A stretch of DNA of 64,000 bases from an uncultured Desulfuromusa sp. (GCF_963675815.1 NZ_OY776574.1:1296001-1360000), one strand, 5' to 3'. Positions 33,754-43,353 are shown, numbered from the stretch's first letter. Notes: generated by a model not told the origin, from the letters alone. Numbers and translations are program-made.

Positions 33754-35262
33754 ATGGAAATTAGAGCAGAAGAAATCAGTGCAATAATCAAGAAGCAGAT
33801 TGAAGACTTCGGTCGTGAAGTTGAGGTCAGCGAAACCGGGACCATTATCTCGGTGGGTGACGGTATTGCCCGCATTCATGGTCTTGATAAAGCCATGTCC
33901 GGTGAGCTTCTTGAATTCCCTGGTGGAACCATGGGAATGGTCCTTAACCTTGAAGAAGATAATGTCGGTGCCGCGATCCTTGGCGACTCAGAACACATCA
34001 AAGAGGGTGACCTCGTTAAACGGACTGAACAGATTGTTCAGGTCCCGGTTGGTGACGCGCTGGTTGGTCGAGTTGTTAACGGTATAGGAATTCCGATTGA
34101 TGGTAAAGGTGAGATCAAAACCGATACCTACAGCCAGGTAGAACTGAAGGCACCGGGGATTGTCGATCGTAAATCGGTCCATGAACCAATGCAAACAGGG
34201 CTTAAAGCCATTGATGCAATGGTCCCGATTGGCCGTGGACAGCGGGAACTGATCATTGGTGACCGGCAGACCGGAAAAACTGCCGTGGCAACTGACACCA
34301 TTATCAACCAGAAAGGTAACGGGGTCATTTGTATCTATGTCGCGATTGGTCAAAAGCGGTCGACCGTTGCACAGGTGGTTGACAAGTTGCGCCAACAGGG
34401 AGCAATGGACTACACCATCGTTGTTGCTGCAACGGCATCTGACCCGGCACCGCTACAGTTTATCTCTCCATATACCGGTGTGACTATGGGTGAGTTTTTC
34501 CGTGATAACGGTAAACATGCCCTGATTATTTATGATGATCTTTCAAAACAATCTGTTGCTTACAGGCAGTTGTCACTGTTGCTCCGCCGGCCACCAGGAC
34601 GTGAAGCTTTTCCGGGTGATGTTTTCTATCTGCATAGCCGGTTGCTTGAGCGCGCTTGTAAATTGAGCGATGCCAAAGGGGCTGGGTCATTGACAGCGTT
34701 GCCGATTATTGAGACACAGGCTGGAGACGTTTCTGCTTATATTCCGACCAATGTTATCTCGATTACCGATGGCCAGATCTTCCTTGAGACCGATTTGTTC
34801 TATTCTGGCGTCCGTCCTGCCATCAATGTTGGTTTGTCTGTCTCCCGTGTTGGTGGTTCAGCGCAAGTTAAGTCTATGAAGCAGGTCGCAGGCACTTTGC
34901 GGTTGGCTCTTGCTCAGTATCGGGAAATGGCGGCCTTTGCCCAGTTTGGTTCCGATCTTGATGCTGCAACCCAGGCACAGCTTAATCGTGGTGCCCGTCT
35001 GGTTGAGATTCTAAAGCAGGGCCAATACAAGCCCCTTCCGGTTGCTGTTCAGGTTCTGGCAATCTATGCAGCCAACAATGGCTACTGTGATGATTTTCCG
35101 GCAACTGCCGTCCAGCGCTATGAAAGCGAAATGGTCTCTTTCATGGAAGCTCAACATGCAGACGTCATAAAAGATCTTGCAGCAAAAAATAAAATTGATG
35201 ACGATCTTGAAGGGCGGATTAAAGCAGCTCTGGATGAGTTCAAAGGTCAGTTTGTAGCCTGA
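33754..35262 (+). CDS. atpA: ATP synthase F1 subunit alpha
   Basis: A complete 502-residue alpha subunit. The non-catalytic nucleotide site is GDRQTGKTA near residue 170. VGRVVNGIGIPIDGKG and the subunit signature PAINVGLSVSRVGGSAQ are present, as is the arginine finger within that last block. It starts MEIRAEEIS. It alternates with beta in the F1 hexamer. Spacing and order match the family operon. Confidence 0.97.
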   Translation: MEIRAEEISAIIKKQIEDFGREVEVSETGTIISVGDGIARIHGLDKAMSGELLEFPGGTMGMVLNLEEDNVGAAILGDSEHIKEGDLVKRTEQIVQVPVGDALVGRVVNGIGIPIDGKGEIKTDTYSQVELKAPGIVDRKSVHEPMQTGLKAIDAMVPIGRGQRELIIGDRQTGKTAVATDTIINQKGNGVICIYVAIGQKRSTVAQVVDKLRQQGAMDYTIVVAATASDPAPLQFISPYTGVTMGEFFRDNGKHALIIYDDLSKQSVAYRQLSLLLRRPPGREAFPGDVFYLHSRLLERACKLSDAKGAGSLTALPIIETQAGDVSAYIPTNVISITDGQIFLETDLFYSGVRPAINVGLSVSRVGGSAQVKSMKQVAGTLRLALAQYREMAAFAQFGSDLDAATQAQLNRGARLVEILKQGQYKPLPVAVQVLAIYAANNGYCDDFPATAVQRYESEMVSFMEAQHADVIKDLAAKNKIDDDLEGRIKAALDEFKGQFVA

Positions 35263-35282
35263 TTCGATAAAGGTTTGGACAG

Positions 35283-36149
35283 ATGGCAAGTCTGAAGGAC
35301 ATAAAAAAGCGGATCGGCTCGGTAAAAAACACCCAGCAGATCACCAAAGCGATGAAAATGGTTGCTGCAGCAAAATTACGTCGGGCACAGGATGCAGCCG
35401 TTTCTGCTCGTCCCTATGCGGAGAAGCTCCATGCGGTGATGTCCAGTTTGGCTCAACGTGAAGATGGCGATGGACACGCTCTTCTCAATCAACGAGGAAC
35501 CGGTCGTGCACTTATCGTACTGATGACGGCAGATCGTGGTCTTTGTGGAGGTTTCAACGCAAATGTCTCGAAAGAGGCAGAACGTTTCATCCGTAGCAAC
35601 GAGCAGGGATTTGATGATATTGATCTGATGATCATCGGTCGAAGAGGACGTGATTTTCTCAGGAACCGGGTTGGCGAAAATATCACCAAGGTCCATGAAG
35701 ATATCACCAGCGATGCAACCTATAAAACAGCTCAGTTGATTGGTCAGGAAATTGTTGAATCGTACAGTGAGGAGAAATACGACGCTGTTTACGTTATCTA
35801 CAATGCATTTAAAAGTGCCATTGAGCAAATTGTGACGACAGAGCGGGTTTTACCGATTCAGCCAAGGCCTGGAGAAGATATTCAGGAAAATAGCGTCGAT
35901 TATATTTATGAACCGAATCGGGGTGAAGTTCTTGCCCAACTGCTGCCAAAGATGGTTGAAGTGCAGATTTTTAGAGCGTTACTGGAGTCAAATGCCTCAG
36001 AACAGGGTGCTCGAATGTCCTCAATGGACAGTGCGAGTCGTAATGCTGCTGAAATGATTGACAATTTAACATTGCAATATAACCGCGCACGTCAGGCTGC
36101 GATCACCAAAGAATTGATAGAAATCATTTCTGGTGCAGAATCAATTTGA
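35283..36149 (+). CDS. atpG: ATP synthase F1 subunit gamma
   Basis: A 288-residue rotor shaft with the conserved N-terminal helix KDIKKRIGSVKNTQQITKAMKMVAAAKLRRAQ. The C-terminal helix is MSSMDSASRNAAEMIDNLTLQYNRARQAAITKELIEI. The central domain includes TADRGLCGGFN. It transmits rotation between the c-ring and catalytic beta subunits. It lies 20 bases after atpA. Confidence 0.97.
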   Translation: MASLKDIKKRIGSVKNTQQITKAMKMVAAAKLRRAQDAAVSARPYAEKLHAVMSSLAQREDGDGHALLNQRGTGRALIVLMTADRGLCGGFNANVSKEAERFIRSNEQGFDDIDLMIIGRRGRDFLRNRVGENITKVHEDITSDATYKTAQLIGQEIVESYSEEKYDAVYVIYNAFKSAIEQIVTTERVLPIQPRPGEDIQENSVDYIYEPNRGEVLAQLLPKMVEVQIFRALLESNASEQGARMSSMDSASRNAAEMIDNLTLQYNRARQAAITKELIEIISGAESI

Positions 36150-36209
36150 TAAGAAAATTTCAGATATACAAGAGCTTATTCCGCTAGGATAAGAAGGAAA
36201 GGTTTCGTT

Positions 36210-37616
36210 ATGAATAAGGGAAAGATCACACAGGTTATTGGTCCTGTCGTTGACGTGGAGTTTGAGCCGGGCAAGTTGCCGGAGATCTTCTACGCAGTAA
36301 AGATTACCAACCCTTCATTGGGTGAAGGTGAGTGGAATCTGGTTTGTGAGGTCGCACAGCATCTGGGAGAAAATACTGTTCGTACTATCGCTATGGACTC
36401 AACTGACGGGCTGGTTCGTGGTCAGGAAGTTATCGATACCGGCGATCAGATTTTGATGCCTGTCGGTCCCAAGACCCTTGGTCGGATCATGAATGTTGTT
36501 GGTGAGCCGGTTGATGAAGCTGGACCGGTTGAGAATGAAAAAGCTTGGCCGATTCACCGTCCAGCACCTGATTTTGTGAGTCAATCGACGAAAGTCGAGG
36601 CTTTTGAAACAGGTATCAAGGTTGTTGACCTGCTGGCTCCTTATTCCAGAGGCGGTAAAATCGGTCTGTTTGGTGGAGCCGGTGTTGGTAAGACGGTTCT
36701 GATTATGGAACTGATCAACAATATCGCTCAACAGCACGGTGGTTTTTCTGTTTTCGCCGGTGTTGGTGAACGGACTCGTGAAGGTAACGACCTCTGGGAA
36801 GAGATGAAAGAATCAGGAGTTCTGGAAAAAACGGCTCTTGTCTACGGTCAGATGAATGAGCCTCCTGGAGCCCGTGCCCGTGTTGCTTTATCAGCGTTGA
36901 CAGTTGCTGAGTATTTCCGTGATGAAGAAGGTCAGGATGTTCTGCTCTTCATTGATAATATCTTCCGCTTTACTCAGGCTGGGTCTGAAGTTTCGGCCCT
37001 CCTTGGGCGGATACCTTCTGCTGTTGGTTACCAGCCAACACTTTCGACAGAGATGGGTGAGCTGCAAGAGCGGATTACTACAACCGACAAAGGTTCAATA
37101 ACTTCGGTTCAGGCCATTTATGTCCCTGCCGATGACTTGACGGACCCTGCTCCAGCGACAGCTTTTGCTCACTTGGACGCAACGACTGTTCTTTCACGTC
37201 AGATTTCTGAACTTGGGATCTATCCAGCTGTTGATCCCCTTGACTCCACCAGCCGTATCCTTGATCCACAGGTTATCGGTGAAGAGCACTATAAGGTTGC
37301 TCGTGATGTTCAGTTTGTTCTGCAGCGCTATAAAGATCTGCAGGATATTATCGCCATTTTGGGTATGGATGAACTTTCTGAGGAAGATAAGCAGGTTGTT
37401 GCTCGTGCGCGGAAGATCCAGCGCTTTCTTTCTCAGCCGTTTCATGTTGCCGAGGTGTTTACCGGATCTCCAGGTAAATATGTTGAATTAAAAGATACTA
37501 TCAAAGGGTTTCAGGAAATTCTTGATGGTAAGCATGACAATCTCCCTGAGCAGGCTTTTTATCTCGTTGGTACCATTGAAGAGGCGGTACAAAAAGCCAA
37601 AGAAATGGCCGCCTGA
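36210..37616 (+). CDS. atpD: ATP synthase F1 subunit beta
   Basis: This 468-residue catalytic subunit has P-loop GGAGVGKTVLIMELI near residue 150. The catalytic Glu lies in GVGERTREGNDLW, Walker B is VLLFIDNIFRFTQAGSEVSALLGR, and the DELSEEDK motif that contacts gamma is present. It makes ATP from ADP and phosphate. AGGAAAGG precedes the ATG. Confidence 0.97.
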   Translation: MNKGKITQVIGPVVDVEFEPGKLPEIFYAVKITNPSLGEGEWNLVCEVAQHLGENTVRTIAMDSTDGLVRGQEVIDTGDQILMPVGPKTLGRIMNVVGEPVDEAGPVENEKAWPIHRPAPDFVSQSTKVEAFETGIKVVDLLAPYSRGGKIGLFGGAGVGKTVLIMELINNIAQQHGGFSVFAGVGERTREGNDLWEEMKESGVLEKTALVYGQMNEPPGARARVALSALTVAEYFRDEEGQDVLLFIDNIFRFTQAGSEVSALLGRIPSAVGYQPTLSTEMGELQERITTTDKGSITSVQAIYVPADDLTDPAPATAFAHLDATTVLSRQISELGIYPAVDPLDSTSRILDPQVIGEEHYKVARDVQFVLQRYKDLQDIIAILGMDELSEEDKQVVARARKIQRFLSQPFHVAEVFTGSPGKYVELKDTIKGFQEILDGKHDNLPEQAFYLVGTIEEAVQKAKEMAA

Positions 37617-37657
37617 TCAGTTTGAAAGACCGGATTTAAACGTAAAGGACAGTCGCA

Positions 37658-38068
37658 ATGGCTGATAAGCTGAAATTAGAAATGGTCACACCTTATAAAC
37701 GGGTTCTTTCCGAGGAGGTGGATGAAATAACCGCCCCCGGATTTGTTGGTGAACTCGGCCTTCTTCCTGGGCATACGCCCTTATTGACAACGTTGAAGGT
37801 TGGTGAACTGACCTATAAAAAAGGCAGTGAGCTGTTTCATATCGCTGTTAACTGGGGTTATCTTGAGGTAGAAGAAGATACGGTTACAGTTTTGGTTGAT
37901 ACGGCTGAAACTGCGGACGAGATCGACTTGGCTCGGGCTCAAGCAGCGTTAGGTAGAGCCGAAGATGCATTGAAAACTCTGCCCCACGAAGACAAAAAAT
38001 ATATGATCATGGAAGCTGCTCTGCAGCGTGCACTGATCAGAATCCAGGTGGCTGGAAAAGGCCACTAA
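37658..38068 (+). CDS. atpC: ATP synthase F1 subunit epsilon
   Basis: The 136-residue subunit has the N-terminal beta-sandwich (EMVTPYKRVLSEEVDEITAPGFVGELGLLPGHTPLLTTL) and a C-terminal helical hairpin rich in Ala and Glu. It couples to the rotor and can inhibit ATP hydrolysis. It is the last gene of the operon and is followed by a strong terminator. Confidence 0.96.
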   Translation: MADKLKLEMVTPYKRVLSEEVDEITAPGFVGELGLLPGHTPLLTTLKVGELTYKKGSELFHIAVNWGYLEVEEDTVTVLVDTAETADEIDLARAQAALGRAEDALKTLPHEDKKYMIMEAALQRALIRIQVAGKGH

Positions 38069-38094
38069 AATAAATATTGAACTGTTTTTTTGAG

Positions 38095-38125
38095 AAAAAG
38101 GGCGCCCCATAAAGGCGCCCTTTTT
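38095..38125 (+). terminator. Intrinsic terminator of the ATP synthase operon
   Basis: A perfect 12-bp stem, AAAAAGGGCGCC and GGCGCCCTTTTT, with a 7-nt loop. The GC-rich core followed by five T is a textbook rho-independent terminator, 27 bases after the atpC stop. Confidence 0.93.
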
Positions 38126-38248
38126 CTGTTTTGTCGGTCATTTGGTCCGAGAAAAGGGAAAATAAGTTGACTTTCCAGCGTCATGGAGATTTATTAACGA
38201 ATCAGGCGTATTCACAAACTATTCTCTGCTTATAGAGGTCGTATCAAC

Positions 38249-40558
38249 ATGCCAAATAAACTGAAAACACAAAAATCAACCTGTTTAACTATTGCTTTAG
38301 GGTATTTTATTGTTAGTGGTTTATGGGCCCTTATTTCTAATAAAGTGTTTGCGGCACTGCTGAGCCAACCGGCACTTGCAGAGCAGTCAGTCGGACCGGG
38401 ATATTGGTTTTTTATTGCAGCATCGACAGGAATGCTCTACTGGTTGCTGAACTATTGGGAAGTGGCAATTGCGGAGTCCCAGAAAAATTTACAAAAGGTT
38501 AACCGTTCATTAAGAAGTTTCAGCTCATGCACCAAAGCAATGACCCGGATGGATGATGAATTGGAACTGATGGAAGAAATTTGCCGTATCTGTGTTGAAG
38601 TTGGGGGTCACAGTATGGCATGGGTTGCTTTTGGAGATGACGACGAAAAAAAGTTGTTACGACCTGTTGCCCATTGGGGGGCCAAAGGATGCTTTCTGGA
38701 TGAATTACAGGCCACCTGGGATGATACTGAGCTTGGACGAGGACCTGCCGGCACCAGTATTCGCACGGGTAAGATTACGGTTTTTCATAATTTACTGACC
38801 AACCCTCTCTATCGTCCTTGGCGAGAAGCAGTTGAAAAGTGTGGTTATACCTCATGTATTGCTCTTCCACTTATTGCTGACGGCAGGGTTTTTGGTTCTT
38901 TGGTTATTTTTGATGCTCTTCCGCATGCATTTGATGTTGAAGAGGCCCAACTTTTAGAGGAACTGGCAGAAGATCTGTCCTACGGGATTAAAGGTCTGCG
39001 TTTAAAAGCAGAAAGCAAGCGTGAAATGGAAGAGCGTTTCATGTTGGCAACCGTTATGGACCAGACCTCAGATGGGGTCATTACTTTTGATGCAGACGGA
39101 TACATTCAGTATATCAATCCGAGTTTTGAATCGTTATGTGGAGTTCCTGCTGCTGAAGCGATTGGAGTCAGTATCCATGAATTTGAGTGTTCAAAAAGAA
39201 ATCCGGTTTTTTATCGGGCGGTTTTAAGTGTCTTTAACAGCAATGAGGTTTTGAGCGGCCATTTCGTAAATAAAAAAAGAGATGGTAGTGAATATGATAT
39301 GGATGCAAACGTTGCCCCTGTTTTTGGTGCTTCCGGCGAAGTTGTCCGTTATGTGGCAACAATTCGTGATGTGAGTGAAGCTGTAGGCCTGCAGAGGCAG
39401 CTGCGGCAGGCACAAAAAATGGAAGCACTTGCAACGCTGTCAGGGGGGATAGCCCATGACTTTAATAATATCCTGGCCATCATCATCACAAACATGGAGA
39501 TGACACTTGAGGATATTCCGGAAGACAGTCCGCTGTTGGGATCGATGCAGCTGGTTTTAAGGGCAGGTCTGCGAGGGAAAAATTTGGTTAAACAATTCCT
39601 GACAATCAGCCGTCAGAATGAGCAGTCCCAGAAAATAGTTCCAATCGAAGACATTGTGGAAGATTGTTTTTCGTTGCTGCGGTCTACGCTGCCCACAACA
39701 ATTGAATTACGCAAGGACTTTAATGTTGAATCCAGTCTGATCGTCGCTGATCCGACGCAGATCAATCAAGTTATCATGAATCTCTGTACCAATGCCGGTG
39801 ATGCGATGCAGCAAAAAGGGGGGATTTTAGATATCAGTCTTAGCGAAGTCGAATTGACGGCCAACGAAATAGCGCGCTATCCGGGGTTAGAGCCCGGCAA
39901 GTTTGTGAAATTAATCGTTGCTGATACGGGTCATGGGATGACCAGAGAAGTTATGGATAGAATATTTGATCCATTTTTTACAACTAAAACGAAAGGAAAA
40001 GGCACGGGACTGGGGTTATCAATTGTTCATAGTATTGTAAAAAATCATCGAGGGAATATTTCGGTCAATAGCATTATCGATGTGGGGACAACCTTCACAA
40101 TCCTGTTTCCAAAAGTTGAAGGACAGGGGCGTACAATTGACGAGATTGCAGCTCCAAAAGAAATGTCTGGTCAAGGCCGGATACTGTTTGTCGATGATGA
40201 AGTCGATTATGTCACAGGGATGAAAACGGGTCTTGAGCGATTAGGGTACGTTGTCACTGCTGAAACTGACAGCCGCAAAACTTTAGAACTCTTTCGGCAA
40301 AACCCGGACATGTTTGACTTGGTCATTACTGATCAAACCATGCCTCATCTAACGGGAGTTATGCTGGCCCAAGAGCTGTTGGCAATTCGTGCCGATCTTC
40401 CTATAATTCTTTGTTCTGGATCTTCACCTGCGACTGACGCTGCAGTGAGTCCTGGTAAAGCTAAAGCCATTGGAATTCGTGAGGTCTTGATGAAACCGGT
40501 TGAGCGGAGCGTTATGAATCGCGTCGTTCAACAGCTGTTAAATCCGCAACCAGAGTAA
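38249..40558 (+). CDS. Hybrid sensor histidine kinase (GAF-PAS-HisKA-HATPase-REC)
   Basis: A 769-residue kinase with two N-terminal transmembrane helices (about 12-35 and 51-72), a GAF-like domain at about 90-250 and a PAS domain at about 265-380. A phosphoacceptor His403 lies in GGIAHDFNNIL and an ATPase domain has NLCTNAGDAM, DTGHGM and GKGTGLGL. A C-terminal receiver carries Asp695 in LVITDQTMP. It is 16 bases upstream of a sigma-54 response regulator, its likely partner. In Geobacter a kinase/regulator pair of this kind neighbours cbcBA. The signal is unknown; a periplasmic loop is short. Confidence 0.88.
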   Translation: MPNKLKTQKSTCLTIALGYFIVSGLWALISNKVFAALLSQPALAEQSVGPGYWFFIAASTGMLYWLLNYWEVAIAESQKNLQKVNRSLRSFSSCTKAMTRMDDELELMEEICRICVEVGGHSMAWVAFGDDDEKKLLRPVAHWGAKGCFLDELQATWDDTELGRGPAGTSIRTGKITVFHNLLTNPLYRPWREAVEKCGYTSCIALPLIADGRVFGSLVIFDALPHAFDVEEAQLLEELAEDLSYGIKGLRLKAESKREMEERFMLATVMDQTSDGVITFDADGYIQYINPSFESLCGVPAAEAIGVSIHEFECSKRNPVFYRAVLSVFNSNEVLSGHFVNKKRDGSEYDMDANVAPVFGASGEVVRYVATIRDVSEAVGLQRQLRQAQKMEALATLSGGIAHDFNNILAIIITNMEMTLEDIPEDSPLLGSMQLVLRAGLRGKNLVKQFLTISRQNEQSQKIVPIEDIVEDCFSLLRSTLPTTIELRKDFNVESSLIVADPTQINQVIMNLCTNAGDAMQQKGGILDISLSEVELTANEIARYPGLEPGKFVKLIVADTGHGMTREVMDRIFDPFFTTKTKGKGTGLGLSIVHSIVKNHRGNISVNSIIDVGTTFTILFPKVEGQGRTIDEIAAPKEMSGQGRILFVDDEVDYVTGMKTGLERLGYVVTAETDSRKTLELFRQNPDMFDLVITDQTMPHLTGVMLAQELLAIRADLPIILCSGSSPATDAAVSPGKAKAIGIREVLMKPVERSVMNRVVQQLLNPQPE

Positions 40559-40574
40559 ACCCCAGAGGGCGACG

Positions 40575-42002
40575 ATGGCGAAGATACTGATTATAGACGA
40601 TGAAGAGATGATGTGCGCAACGCTTTCGACGTTGGTTGAACGGAAAAAGCACGAGGCAACAAGTGCCATGACTTTACAGGAGGGCAAAAGACTCGCGGCC
40701 AATGAAGACTTTGATGTCGTTTTTCTCGACGTAAAAATGCCTGATGGAAACGGTCTGGATGCTCTTCCCATCATAGAGGCGAGTCCATCTAACCCTGAAG
40801 TGATTATTATGACCGGCTTCGGAGATCCAAATGGAGCGGAATTAGCGATTAAATGCGGGGCTTGGGATTATGTCGAAAAAGGGTTTTCTATTAAAGAAAT
40901 CACCCTTTCTCTGGAAAGGGCCTTGCAGTACCGAAAGGAAAAAAAGGAAGCAAATCAAAAACGTAAGCCGGTACAATTAAAAAGAGACCAAATTATTGGT
41001 CATAGTCCAGCACTCAATAACTGTCTGGATATGGTGGCACAGGCTGCCGAAAGTGATGCGAATGTTTTTATCACTGGTGAAACTGGAACAGGAAAGGAAT
41101 TATTTGCCCGGGCGGTATATGAAAACAGTCTGAGGAGCCAGGAGGAATTTGTTGTGGTTGACTGTACCTCACTGCCGGAAACTCTGGTAGAGAGCCTGCT
41201 GTTTGGCCACGAAAAAGGATCCTTTACGGGAGCAGAACGAGCACAAAATGGATTAGTTCGACAGGCACACAAAGGAACACTTTTTCTCGATGAGGTTGGT
41301 GAACTGCCGATGTCGTTACAGAAGTCGTTTCTACGCGTGCTTCAGGAGCATCGTTTCCGTCCTGTGGGGAGCAACAAGGAGGTTGAAAGTGAGTTTCGTC
41401 TGATTGCAGCAACAAATCGAGACCTGGATGCGATGGTGGAGAATGGTGAATTTCGCAGTGACCTGTTATTTCGGTTAAGAACGTTTATTATTGAGCTTCC
41501 CCCCCTCAGAGAAAGACGTGAAGATATCAAGGAATTGGCCCGCTATCATATTGATAGGTTCTGCAATCAATACGGGCTTGATTCAAAAGGGTTTTCCCCT
41601 GAATTTCTAGATACGTTGGTGAGTTACCCCTGGCCTGGAAATGTGCGAGAGTTTGTTAATACCCTGGAAAGAAGTTTGACGACTGCCCGTTTTGATCAGA
41701 CGCTGTACCCGAAACATCTTCCCAGCCATATTCGGGTTCAGGTGCGACGCGCAGAGATGGAAGCGGGATCTGCCGGGGAGCCCATGCATGAAAACAAGAT
41801 CGAAATCGAGAAGCCCGCAGGCAATCTACCAAAACTACAGGAATTTAGAGATAAGATTTATGCTCAAGCAGAAAAAGAATATCTGCAGGAATTAATGACG
41901 GTAACGGGGGAAAATATTCCGGAAGCATGTCGTATCTCCGGATTATCCCAGTCCCGCTTGTATGCCCTACTGAAAAAGAACGCCATTTCTAGAGCTGATT
42001 GA
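40575..42002 (+). CDS. Sigma-54-dependent response regulator (NtrC family; BccR-like)
   Basis: This 475-residue activator has a receiver domain with Asp52 in VVFLDVKMPDG. The AAA+ domain has GETGTGKE (Walker A), FGHEKGSFTGAER (the GAFTGA loop with Ser), LFLDEVGEL (Walker B) and LLFRLR (arginine finger). A Fis-type helix-turn-helix lies at the C-terminus (EACRISGLSQSRLYALLKK). Four sigma-54 promoters follow within 5 kb, three with a shared inverted repeat that is its probable binding site. Geobacter BccR, which is needed for cbcBA expression, is the nearest described analogue by context. Confidence 0.9.
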   Translation: MAKILIIDDEEMMCATLSTLVERKKHEATSAMTLQEGKRLAANEDFDVVFLDVKMPDGNGLDALPIIEASPSNPEVIIMTGFGDPNGAELAIKCGAWDYVEKGFSIKEITLSLERALQYRKEKKEANQKRKPVQLKRDQIIGHSPALNNCLDMVAQAAESDANVFITGETGTGKELFARAVYENSLRSQEEFVVVDCTSLPETLVESLLFGHEKGSFTGAERAQNGLVRQAHKGTLFLDEVGELPMSLQKSFLRVLQEHRFRPVGSNKEVESEFRLIAATNRDLDAMVENGEFRSDLLFRLRTFIIELPPLRERREDIKELARYHIDRFCNQYGLDSKGFSPEFLDTLVSYPWPGNVREFVNTLERSLTTARFDQTLYPKHLPSHIRVQVRRAEMEAGSAGEPMHENKIEIEKPAGNLPKLQEFRDKIYAQAEKEYLQELMTVTGENIPEACRISGLSQSRLYALLKKNAISRAD

Positions 42003-42063
42003 TTTTGTATTCTTGGAAAATTGTTCCCGCCAAATAGTAAAATTCTTATGAGACAGTAAACTT

Positions 42064-42228
42064 CTTATGGATAAGATGCCTTTGTTTTCATGGACAGGCG
42101 CTGACTTTGGAAAAGTATGCTTATCCGATCCAAGCTATCACTGGGTTTTCTTAAATAAAGTCCCTTTTCCGGTTAGCTCGGCCATGAGGCAGTCAAAATT
42201 GGCACATACGATGCTATGGGCTATATAG
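42064..42228 (+). CDS. Possible small hypothetical protein
   Basis: An open frame of 54 codons (MDKMPLFSWTGADFGKV...) sits in the gap between the regulator and the Hsp20-AAA+ gene. No family is recognised and the ribosome-binding site is weak (TCTTATGG context). A sigma-54 promoter lies within its last third, which argues that the region is regulatory rather than coding. Low confidence. Confidence 0.15.
   Translation, partial: LMDKMPLFSWTGADFGKVCLSDPSYHWVFLNKVPFPVSSAMRQSKLAHTMLWAI
42200..42214 (+). promoter_or_regulatory. Sigma-54 promoter P1 (Hsp20-AAA+ gene)
   Basis: TGGCACATACGATGC has GG and GC separated by 10 nt, with a perfect TGGCAC -24 element and ATGC -12. It is 64 bases before the ATG at 42278. 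Unlike the other three promoters, no ATTCCTG inverted repeat is seen upstream. Confidence 0.7.
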
Positions 42229-42277
42229 CAGAAGAAAAGTAAAGAAGCCAAAGCAGTCAAAGAAGGGTTTGCTGGAT

Positions 42278-43228
42278 ATGATATTTACTCAGAATATGAA
42301 GATTTCGGATATAAAATCACTTCAGAACCAATTGCTCAAAGGGTTGGATTCTCCCAGTCAATGGATTCAATTATTTGAGAACATGAAGATAGAAATTGAT
42401 CTCCCCGGAATTAATGAAAAAGAGTTGAATATTCAATTTTCAGAAAACACTTTGAAAATCAGCAAGCAGGAAAAAGTTGAAGATATCCTGCCTCAACAAG
42501 AACCCAAGAGTATTGTTGCTGAGGATGCCAGCAGCAAGGTGGCGCGAGGTGTTGCTGAAAGAATGGCCAAGACCGATGATCCAGTCCTTATTTACGGTGA
42601 AAATGGTACCGGAAAAGGATTGTTTGCTCGGACTATTCACCAGCAGAGTGGACGAAAAGATCAGCCTTTTGTTTCCATTCCTTGCGGTGCCATCGACAAA
42701 CATAATACAAAACAGCAAATGATGGATTGTCTGGTCGATGTTGGTCACGGAACCCTGTTGCTTGATGGTATTCAGGATCTGGATATTGATATGCAGCGAA
42801 TGTTGCAAGAAATTATTCGCGTCCCGGTTGAACAAAAGTATTTAAGGCTGATTACAACAACCAGCACAGATTTGTATGAATTCGTACGTAAAGGCAAGTT
42901 CTCTGCTGAACTCCTGGCGATTTTGCAGAGTTGTTATATTGAACTGCTGCCGTTGCAGCAGCGCAAAGAAGACATTGAGCCCCTGGTGACTTTTTATATG
43001 GAAAAAATTTGCCGGAGCTGTGGCCTGAAAAGCAAGAACCTTTCCCCTGATTTATTACGGATGTTGGAGTCATACCCGTGGCCGGGGAATGTTCTGGAAC
43101 TGGTTAATACCGTAGAACAACTACTGATGACGGCGCAGGAAAAGCAAACTCTTTTTGCGAAAGATCTCCCTACTCACATCCGAATTCAAACGATCAATTC
43201 CTCTGCAGCACAGAAAAAAGGGATCTGA
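42278..43228 (+). CDS. Hsp20-like segment joined to a degenerate sigma-54-type AAA+ domain
   Basis: A 316-residue protein. Residues 34-66 (MKIEIDLPGINEKELNIQF...) match the alpha-crystallin core of Hsp20. Residues 80-310 are a paralogue of the neighbouring regulator's AAA+ domain, ending SYPWPGNVLELVNTVEQ...LPTHIRIQ against SYPWPGNVREFVNTLER...LPSHIRVQ. Walker A is kept (GENGTGKG, 107-114). The GAFTGA loop, the Walker B Glu (LLLDG), the arginine finger and the DNA-binding domain are all missing. It cannot be a normal activator; a modulator of the adjacent regulator is inferred. Start ATG 42278 follows GAAGGG. Confidence 0.75.
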   Translation: MIFTQNMKISDIKSLQNQLLKGLDSPSQWIQLFENMKIEIDLPGINEKELNIQFSENTLKISKQEKVEDILPQQEPKSIVAEDASSKVARGVAERMAKTDDPVLIYGENGTGKGLFARTIHQQSGRKDQPFVSIPCGAIDKHNTKQQMMDCLVDVGHGTLLLDGIQDLDIDMQRMLQEIIRVPVEQKYLRLITTTSTDLYEFVRKGKFSAELLAILQSCYIELLPLQQRKEDIEPLVTFYMEKICRSCGLKSKNLSPDLLRMLESYPWPGNVLELVNTVEQLLMTAQEKQTLFAKDLPTHIRIQTINSSAAQKKGI

Positions 43229-43260
43229 TTCCTTCTGTTAAACTCTCAACAGAAGGAATC
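43227..43260 (+). terminator. Terminator after the Hsp20-AAA+ gene
   Basis: Perfect 13-bp arms GATTCCTTCTGTT and AACAGAAGGAATC with an 8-nt loop, overlapping the stop codon and followed by AGTTTT. Confidence 0.75.
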
Positions 43261-43334
43261 AGTTTTCAATTCCAGCTTTTTAACCCTCGAGCTTTTAACC
43301 TGTCAAAATATCTTCACAGTTGTCATCAGACATA

Positions 43335-43353
43335 ATTCCTGTCAGACAGGAAT
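43335..43353. promoter_or_regulatory. Shared enhancer-like inverted repeat, copy 1
   Basis: ATTCCTG-TCAGA-CAGGAAT. The centre is about 131 bases upstream of sigma-54 promoter P2, in the usual place for an activator-binding site. The same arms recur at 44596 and 45275. Confidence 0.7.
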
